A stretch of DNA of 64,000 nucleotides from Phoronis australis (Eukaryota; Phoronida; Phoronidae). Shown here piece by piece: positions 47,253 to 57,200 of this stretch (position 1 is its first letter; each line of letters opens with the position of its first letter). Made by a program: the position numbers and the translations under genes. The stretch spans positions 311,910-375,909 of the forward strand of contig NMRA01000201.1 of NCBI GenBank assembly GCA_002633005.1, written 5' to 3'. The notes below the pieces were generated by a model. That model ran no database searches. It was not told the origin of the DNA and saw only the letters and a list, made by a program, of their open reading frames with translations.

Positions 47253-48031
47253 ACTGTATATAGCATATAAGTGGGAAAAGGCTAACCTCCACGTACGTGC
47301 ATGGGGCATGCCATAGCTATGATCACCATCAACTTATGATGTCAGACTCCCCCTGGCTGTTCTCAGTATTGCACAATTCATTTTGACTAAGCACTGTCGT
47401 GAAAACGGGATATTCGCAGTAGATTTGCGTAAACCAAAAAGTAAAGGGGGAAGAAACCGCGTGGCTTGCTGGACTATACGCCCTACGACGTGACCCCGTG
47501 GTCGGGTGGGCCCGGAGTCTTTCGCGCGACTTGACAGCCCACTTTTTAGTCAACCAGGATCCGTCCCTGAGCGCAAGATGATTAGCTTCGGTCCGGCCCA
47601 CAGCGTTGTGAATTTTCTGTAACCAGTTTTGACAAGGCGTCTTGCGTAGTCACACACAGATAAGCCACGACCTTTTGTACTGCACACTGAATACCCAGGC
47701 CACTGAACGAGACTGCCTTGTTTGTTCTGCACAATAAGGGTTTCCTGGTTTTCGCGTGGGTCTATACCTTTCACCACACGTACATCATCGGTTCCGCTTA
47801 ACTACAGCAGTCTAGCGGCTCAGTGAACAGGCTAGTCCAGTGATCTTCTGCTCCAAATTCGACGGGTTATACAGGTATTTGCAGTGCGATCCGTCCATTG
47901 AGTCAGTGTTATGACCCAGTAGATTTGGGATCGCCAAGACGATGGAACTCTATTAATAATTGCCGCAGCTGAGGATTTCTATACTTGTGCCGGGTGACGA
48001 CCATTGTCCTCTCTGACCTGACTAACAAAAC

Positions 48032-48109
48032 ATGGGTACAGTTGATGAGAAACAGACGCGTTGTTCGTGCACCAAGGCTCTACTGATGTTTTTCACCGTC
48101 ATTTTTTGG
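48032..48109 (+). CDS. Tetraspanin exon 1
   Basis: 26 codons, MGTVDEKQTRCSCTKALLMF then FTVIFW, followed by donor gtaagttg. The ATG has A at -3 and G at +4, with an in-frame stop nine bases upstream. N-terminal Cys residues (RCSC) are likely palmitoylation sites by analogy with the family. Confidence 0.9.
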
Positions 48110-51100
48110 GTAAGTTGTCGGCATGTGAATTATGTATCTACTGAGTCTGGCATTCAAAATTAAATGATGTATAATTTACGACGGTGATCATATACGTGGG
48201 TGTTAGCACGCGGACCCAACTTCGAATACTCAGGTAGGTGGTTTTGTGTCTCAGATTTTGCCATTACCCAGACAGTATCTGACTCTAAAGTGATACATTT
48301 GACTTGGTACGTGAATGTCTCGTTTGTCGTGGAAATCTCATGTCGGTTTTCGGTGCACACTCTTCGTCTTTTAGTGTAATCCTTGTGGTTCTGTCGTACA
48401 GAGAGACCAGTAAACATAGGCCTAGCTACAGGTATTAATCCCGTTCAACTATCATAAAGTGTTTAATGGCCCGCTGGTAAAGGCTGTAGCTATTCGGGCC
48501 TATATTCAGAACATGTGTGAATACTGATCGTCGGAGAACTGTGGCATGTACTTCGGGGTATGAACTTTCAGTTACACCCCTATAGTTGGCTGCGGAACAA
48601 CTATTTCTTGTATAACTCATCATTTCAACTGAGTTGCGTAAGATAAAGAGGGCTATTTTAGAAAGGGCATTAACACAGGCCAGTACACTACTGCGTGTAC
48701 TCAAAGCTGGTGGTGCACGGCGCTATTTGACGGTTCTGAGCCGAGTTCAAGATCCATCCTGAGCCATTGTTGACAAACTTTGTCCATGGTTTTAATCTTG
48801 AGCCATCTTAGAAAAGCCCTGAGCAGTGTTTAAAATCTTGAACAATTTAAAAAGCCGGCTAGGCTTTGTTCAAAATTTCGAGCCATGTTTGAATAGTTTG
48901 AGCTGACATAATCCTAGGTGCATGGTTTCATAAACATGTATCTATGTTATGTGCTCCTCAAATAGAAATCGAAAATCAACTACTTTCCGTGAACTCGTGT
49001 ATATGATTGTGCATCATACAAAATAGTCAGTCATGCTTAACCACTGTCTGTTTGCAAAAGCTGAGTGCTCAATCATTGACAGCTAGGCTAACATTATCAG
49101 AAAATCCACTTGTAAATCACTGCCAAAGTCTCACGAGCTGAGCCAAGTGTTGTGTACATTCTCAGTTCACGTCTTACATGCGGAATAAACGTTCGGCGAA
49201 CGCTGTACGCAGGTGTGTATTTTTACCGAAGCAAGTGTTGACACAAGTTTGTCGCGTGAAATGACGCTCAAGCATCACCCATAACAAATCGAATCTAGGT
49301 TCATAGAATTGAGGCAGACAAATGACAGGGAGTATTTTCTCTGCAAAGTAGTGATTCAATGTTGTCTGAAATTTATAAAATATTTAGAGTGATCTTGACT
49401 CGGCAGGGCTCGACATATCGAGCTGCAGGTCGCAATAGTGACCTGAAATTTGGAAATGCGAGCTGAGATTTTTGCCAGCTCGTATCAAGTCGCAAAATGA
49501 GAACTGGCATTTCTAATGTATGCGAGCTGAGTTTTCGCACTTCGCGGCAGATACCCGGCAAATATCAAGCAATTCGTGTAAATCCGACCGATATTTGGTT
49601 GTTGCCAAATCCAGTTCAAAAGAACACTAACCGAGAACAGCCCACCTATGACTTGTCAAGTGAACCCTTGTCGCGTGAACTGACTTTGGATAATGCAGAA
49701 TCGAGCTTCGGACGCGTTTCATTGGCTAACAATTTCGGCTACTTATGCAAAATTCCGGGTGTGCCGAAGAAAGTTTGGGACCACGGCAAAACGTGATAAA
49801 ACGCCACAAAACAGCGGTGATTTTACTTATTCTATTTATTTTTCTATTTATTGTCAAATATCCACGACAATTCCATGATTTTATACTCTGCGACACTGGT
49901 CGATCCCGTTGTTTGCGCACAAGCGGTCCAGCGGCAGACGATCGTGCTTTGGAAATGTGCGCCTCAGCGTCTCGCATTTTTAGTGCAAAAGACTTCAAAC
50001 GTAAAAATGGCCTCCCTATTTATCGTCACACGACAGCCTTGTTCCTCGGGTCGATATTCTATGTCTGTAAACAGCTATTCGGCAACTAAATCTGGAAAAG
50101 CGAAATTGTGGATAGCGAACTTTTTTTTCTTCTCTTCATACGCTCTCTCCCAATTTTTCGTTCTCCGGAACACGTAGTAAAATCAATTTTCAAACTCCAA
50201 CAGAAAGAATTTTGTTCCGGCTGAAGCGGGCAATGAAAAACAAAATTATTGTGAGTGGCTAAAAAGGGTACAGTGTAGGTAGTAACGATAGCCAGAAAGT
50301 CATCCCTACTAGATAGAGTTCGCCACGCAAAATCGTATTATAATAACATTTGTTACTATTGCAGTCTTTCAGTATCTTATTACCGCAAACACTCAGGTTA
50401 ACAACTGTGCTCCGCCGCATGCGCCTACTCCCTACCTTAGAAGTGTTTCATAGTAAGCGCTCACTGCACCTAAGCGTTCCCGCTCATCTTTGAGTTTTTC
50501 AAATTAAGCACCCACAGTTCTGACTAGCTCCCATCATAGGGCACTACAAACGACCGTGCGCGTTGTTTGAAATTAACACGCAGCCTACTGGTGAGTTACT
50601 CTCATTTTACACAACAAAAAATTCAGTTTTCAAAAATCGTCTTTTCTCAATATGTTAAAACCAAACCCCAACGTTTTTATATCTTCGACTGGTGACCTGC
50701 GTGTCGTTTTGTGACTGACCTATTTTCCCGTGTTTTGACTCGTAAACATGGCGGGAAACTTTTGCGACCTGGCATGTATGAATGTGATCTGGATTTTGAA
50801 AATGCGACTTGGGATTTTGGGTTGGTCGCATAATGCGGCCTGGCGATTTTCATAACGTCGAGCCCTGCTAGGCCACTTTGGCTAAATGTGTATCTGACTT
50901 CTCGTTATCTTTTCGTGCTCGTCTTTAATTAATGCGCGCTCGAACGAGCCCCCCGTTTGGCGAAGTGGGCAAAAAGGTCCGCCTCAGAGGAACAAAAACT
51001 TGGAAAAAAGTAGACAACGAAATAAAAGTCCTCTAAAAAGTCAGGAACTATCAAAATTCGTCTCTGTACGTACCCTGTGAATCCTAGTAAAAGGACAACA

Positions 51101-51243
51101 TTTTCTCAAAAATTCGAGCCCCCCTTTTTAGGCTGGGTGCACGCATTTAATTTTCATTGGACAGCGCAACGATTTTGTCATCAGATAATACGTAATCGGT
51201 CTGTTAAACCGCGGTCTTGGAATTTTCTCGCCCCTATAAGCTT

Positions 51244-51281
<38 letters not shown>

Positions 51282-54200
51282 GTGTTTGTGTGTGTGTGTC
51301 TGTTTCATTTTTCGTGCATAAGGTTATTATTTATTCGTGGAATTTCTTATCGTGTTTCAGGATTCATCACCGTTAAATTAAATCTATAATGACGCGAGTT
51401 TTGTCCCAAGTCCATGACCATCTTAAACCAGACTTACTGATATCTGCAGTACGCACAGCAGATTCCCTGTTGAATACAGGCGCAGGAGGTTGAAAATGTT
51501 TCACGACCGGAGGTCATTGTTATATGTTTTCGACAAACCTTCCCTCCGAAAAACCGTCCATTCGTGTTTTAGGTCCTTAGTCCTGGGAGTCAAGTAATCC
51601 GTCTTGTCGAAGAGAAAAAAATGTACACTTCAGTCGGCCAAAAATACATGTATATACGTTGTTTATTTTGAAAACATCGGTGGTATGCTTAGTTGCTCAT
51701 ATTCGGAGAATCTTCGATTGAACCGATCATTACGAATAGTTTTGTTTGGAGAGAGAGGAAGCGAAAGAGAGGCATACGGTTATTAACTTGCTGAAGGATT
51801 TGTAGAGCGCGATAAATGAATCAAACATTATGGTCACATGGGCGGCTCACCATAGGGGGCTGGGGGCTGTAGCCTTCCACTTTTTTCAGTGCTGCGCCGC
51901 CCATGTTATCACGTATACAAGCCGCAGATCTTCGAAGGCAGCTGCCCTGTCACTGAAGACCGCCCACCTAAAGGTTTTTCTGTAAGAATTGTAGAAAAGC
52001 TGGCGTTCAAAATTGAGATGCCATTGAAATACTGTTACCTTAGCTTGCCCATCCCAGTGCTCACAAAACCCTTGAATTGGTTCCTGGTGCACGCACTAAC
52101 AATAGCCAGAGGGCTTGCGAAGGAGGAAGGCGAAACTAAAGCAACAAATGCTCCCACGGTAGATGAACTTGGGCGGGTATTCTGAAGATATTGTTTCTGA
52201 TGGGCAAATCGTCTCGGGAGGGTATTTTGGCTTTGTCGTATTGAAGCTAGGAGCCGCTAAATTGGTTCCTAGATTGAGGGTATCACAATAGTGGGTAAAC
52301 GAATACAAGTTGGGTAGGATGTGTCGATAGTGAAGGTGGCATTGTCTCGAGTACGATTTGACTTCTTATGGGATATAGTCTCTATAGCTTTCCCCTACCC
52401 AGCTGCGCCCGCTATAACTTTTCAGGTTCTGTAGAAAATAACCTCCGGGTACGCGCCGAACAATTTGGTCGCTACAAAGGCACAAAATGAGTGTGTTCGT
52501 ATGTAAGGTAGTTGAACATTAGTTTGAATAATGTCGTGGATTTGGACACACAGTGCCGAAGCATGCTGTGAGCCGATTTTTCGAAAGTAGTTTGAAATAA
52601 AGTGTAGACGTTCATGTATTGATCATGTGATTGGTGAAGACCTCTGGTGTATAACAAAATACTCAAAACACGAGGAAAATCATACGTTATGGATTTTGTA
52701 GCCTACCTATACAGTGTACCCCAACCACCTACATAACAATGAATGCATGTTATGAAAAGTATTGCATATTTAACGCCATTCTGGTGAAAGTTTGCTGCTA
52801 GTTTATGAACTAATTTGTTACCACAACATTGCTCCAAACTGATTGGCTAGCAAAACTCTTTAAAGTTTTATTTTCTTGCAACTGAATTTTATGTAAAAAT
52901 CGCAGTTTCTGTCATAGTTTTGATGTGTTTATCGTCTGGTTTGCAAAATTTTGTTATTGTCAAATCGCAGAAATTGAATTTTAAAAGCAAGCCATTGCTG
53001 TAGAGAACTTACGTAGCGACGCTGTTGTACCAGATCACCAGTGGCGTTGCAAAAAGGACTGTCGGAAGGTCCGACCCAGGCGGAACCGCAACAGGGCCGG
53101 GATAGCAGAGGAGGGGGGGGGGGGTGGGTAAAATCGTTGGCGACGGCAGAGGGGCACAAAATCGTTGACGACTGGGAGGATCGAGTTGCGGCGGCGCAAG
53201 ATTTGTGGCTAGCGGAAGTGAAAGGTGGCACCGCTTGTTTCCGTCCGTCCCATTGGTTAATCCTTACGTGCGTCAATGCACGTCGCTCTTATCTTAAACC
53301 TGACATTCCCACCCTTTCTGCACCCCCTTCCTGAGTGGATCCTCTGTTAATAACAAAAAGGTCCAGTTGTAAACTATGGATATTAACCGGATAAATCGTT
53401 GCAGGTCATCTCATGCGTCATCATTGTCCTTGCGCTCCTTATGATTTTCGAAGATGGTGTGAAGATGTTTGTGAAAGCCATTACTGGAGACAACGTCGTG
53501 TACACGGACGCGTTAACGTACGGGCTGCTAGCTTTGGGCATTTTGCAGTTCTTGGTGACGTACATAGGCTGTTACGGCAGCATGAGTGAACGGAAGTCGC
53601 TTCTAGGCTTAGTAAGTTGTTAACTGTTTCACCAAGGAATGTGACGTTGAAACTCGTAAAGTTTATTAAAGAAAATTAATTTAGAGCTAATTTGACACAA
53701 GAAAATTTCGATTTCGCTGCGATATTTTGGCATTTTCCAAGTAACAGATAAAATTTTAGAAGTGTTGAATAAGCTACTTGTGGTGCTGTTTTTCATGAAT
53801 ACGTACGAAATCTTCTCTTGACCTTGAAAAGAGTTTTGATTATACGTTAAAATTTTACTCTAACTTTTGTCAGGTGTAACCATTATTGCAAAGATACACC
53901 TTTTCCTCTGCATTTAGTTAGACATTTCATGAATGGATTTTACCGCAATTTAGTTGAGTTGAATCTTTTAAGTTCAAAAAATACTCATTCAACACAACTC
54001 TTCGTGGTCAAATTTAACTGAATTTGATACGAATTTATATTTGATTTTTATTGATTTTGCTGCACCACCAGAAAATGACCGCTGTAGTGAATGATAGATG
54101 ACTTGTATATTATGATTACTCACTCAATTGCCGCCTTATGTGGTTTCTGCGCCGAGAAACCCGTCCAACTTTTCAAAAATATTTCAAATAATAATAATAA

Positions 54201-57200
54201 ACTAAAACAAACTCAAAAAGGGCTGAAAGTTACAAGATGTTAATATTTTACTGATGTCTTTCGAGTGACGAAACGCGTCTTGTTTTCTAAATTGATGAAT
54301 GTGAAGGGAATAGTATCTTGATAATTGCGAAACTGACGAAATTGTTGACTGACGGGTGCTTGTGGTGCGAGGTCGATGTCACATGTTAAACTGGGGTTCG
54401 TACAACAAACATACCCTTAACAAATTGACGATCCATCCCCAATGTTTCTAGTCATGTTGACGTCTTTCTTTTCCAGTTTGTTTTCAGCGTGTTCCTAATC
54501 ATTTCCATAGAGGTCGCAGCTGTCGTCCTTGTCATTATTTTCAAGGATGCTATTTTGACTGGTGCCAAGAGTGGTCTTTCTGCAACTCAAGCTACGTACT
54601 ACACCACTAATTCATCTGCCACAGTTTTCTTTTGGAATTTTTTACATCTAAACGTAAGTTCCTAGCTCAAACAGGTCCATTCCAACAATGGATCTGACGA
54701 CTAATTGCAATTAACGCTGTCTATAATTCACGTATCAGCTGTAGCTCCTAGGTTTCCTTATTATCCATTTTTGCATGGAAACTACGATTTTTGAAACGTG
54801 TATCTCTATTCAGTGAATGTTTTCATTTGCCTGGTAATTACGCTATGTGTACGAGTTTGTTTTCTGCACATACAAAACTTGGCGTACCTACTAACGTTCT
54901 CGGATTCCTATGCTACCATTTATTCTCAAACTACATGCAATGTTACTGTTAAACGTCATTGTTGAATAAACGTGTGCCACGTGGCTTCAGTCACCGGGAC
55001 ACTATTTCCTTGCGTGCTATATATTTCTTTGCTCCCAAGCATTAAACAAATATACAGTTTTACAGGGAAAACTTGGTATCTTAAAAAATTTTTGAAGAAA
55101 CGTGAACTTTAGTAAAGAGGTACATTGTAGCCAGCTGCTTTAAAAGTATGTTGGCAAGATAATTCAGATACTCTTTCAAAAACACCTTTTTGACTCCGCA
55201 GCTTAAACATGCTATTGCTTATTCAACTATAAAAATAGTGCATAAAACACCATGCTAAAATTTTGTGTTTTATGTATATTCTGGGCTATTTCCCTTTTCT
55301 TTCTGCTTCAGTGAAATAGCAAAGTGAACGGAATATTTTTATGCGCTCATAGTAAATGCCGTCATCTGCGTCTGTGGTTCCACCCTGGTGAAATGTTCGT
55401 GAATTTTGGCACCATACCTAGCGAATTTTGCTACAGATTTGCCTTCCGCTGTGCCACCTATTGCAGCGCCACCAATTGAAAAATTTGTTTTTTATTTGCC
55501 TGTTCATGTTCCTTGTTGGATCTTCAGTCCCCGTGAAGTTTGGTATGTGTGTTCGTATTGAAGAGATGCATTACGTTGATTTTGGAACGAATCCGACTAC
55601 TATGGCGTACCCTAGTAGCAATTTAGGTTGTCTGACGAATGTTCGCAAAATTTGGCAAATAGTGCTGTCGACAGCATTTGCCTTGCCTCGGGCGGATTTG
55701 ACGTATACTGCGCCTCCTAGTGGTCTTTTTATATTACATATTACACGATACTACATTACTAATGAACACAATTGGAAGCGTGCCGTTTGCGGTGCAATAG
55801 TGGCCGCATTTCACCGCTTTTCATTACTCTTGTACATGCGTGCATCCGGGAGGGGCTCAAGGGGCTCGTTCGAGCCCCCGTTTGGCGAAGTGGGCAAAAA
55901 GGTCCGCCCCAGCGAAACGAAAACTCCTAAAAAAGTAGAAAACGAGACTAAAGTCCCCTAAAAAATGCAGTAACTTCCAAAATTCGTCGAATGCACAATT
56001 CATAGCTCTGAACGTACCCCGTGAATCTTAGTAAAAGATCCACATTCTCAAAATTCGATTACCCTATTTCTTAGTGTGGGTGCGCGCATGTCGTATTGCC
56101 AGCAAACGACATTCTGTTTTTCATTGCATGCGTCGTAATTACCTATCAAACAATCATGTATATGTATTGTAGCAATCAGGGCAGTCGGTGCCGTGGGACA
56201 ACTATTCTACCTCCATACTGTGCACATTTCTTATAATCGTGTGATTGTCCTCACCTAAGCAAAGTCTTTAGACGAAGTGGAGCAAAGAGTACCATTATTT
56301 TTTCCCGGCTTCATTCTTGCTTCGAATGCGCTCGAAATATGTGTTTTGATAGGTGTCTTGCCTAATAAACTTTTGCTATCTTTAATTTTACCTAAGTTAG
56401 CTCACTTTCAACACTGTTTTTAGTTATTCTTCAATACACCTTCTTTCTTCATATTGATAAGGTAAGCAAACTTAAGTATTTCAAAAAGTAATTATGGAAA
56501 TAGAAATCTCAATTATTCTTACCGGGAGAAATATTATTATAGTATTTTGCGTTTAACGCGTGCTTGCGCCTGCCGTTCTGGCTTATTTTCATATTTCTTT
56601 TGCTTTTTACTTTTCAGTTGAATTGCTGTGGTGTAAACAACTTCACCGACTTCGCTAATTATACTTTTGAACTTCCCTGTACCTGTGTCAAAGAGGAGTC
56701 ATGTGATGTCACGACAGATAAAGTTACATACTTGACTTCCAATCTTACCGAGAGAGAAAAGGTAGGCCTACGTTTTGCGAACTTCGATCCTGAATTTTAA
56801 TGAGGCGGAGATTTCGCCGGTGGGACAGTGCAATACTGAGAAAGGGCAACATAGAAACGGAAGAATATCATGGCAGGTCGGGGGAGCAAAGGAGCTAAAT
56901 GTCATGTTCCCAGAGCAAGGGATCATGCGTTTTATCAATTATGTGACAGCATAAGCAGATTTAGAGGGGCCCGGGGGATAAAGCTCAGAGCCTCAATCCG
57001 TGACAAAGCAAAAAGAAACGGAGGCACACACTTTTTAGGACTTTCGATAATGTTTGTCGTCCGGACATTGTAGTCCAGTGGTACCCCCGCGTGATATCGT
57101 TGATCCCCCAGTGAGCCATTACGAGTTTGCACGGCAGCCGAAGCATGAGTTTAAAGACTTGCAAACTTTCGTTAACGATCATCAACGTACCTGAAGCTGC

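Larger units (their letters stand above)
45921..48031. promoter_or_regulatory. Intergenic region between divergent USP10 and tetraspanin genes
   Basis: The two genes point away from each other from this interval. Between 46800 and 47900 CpG density and GC content rise over the surroundings, as expected for a promoter, but no TATA box or initiator could be assigned. An unseen 5' exon of USP10 may lie here. Confidence 0.35.
48110..53404 (+). other. Tetraspanin intron 1
   Basis: 5.3-kb intron holding the hAT-like element (49404-50867), a dispersed repeat (50938), a TG microsatellite (51244) and the short GGGCGGC element (51840). No further exon was recognised; its other open frames have no family match. 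Confidence 0.75.

Noticed and set aside
55428-55961. 177-codon plus-strand open frame
   Set aside because: It lies across diverged copies of repeats R1 and R2 within a tetraspanin intron and has no protein motif; the open frame is incidental.
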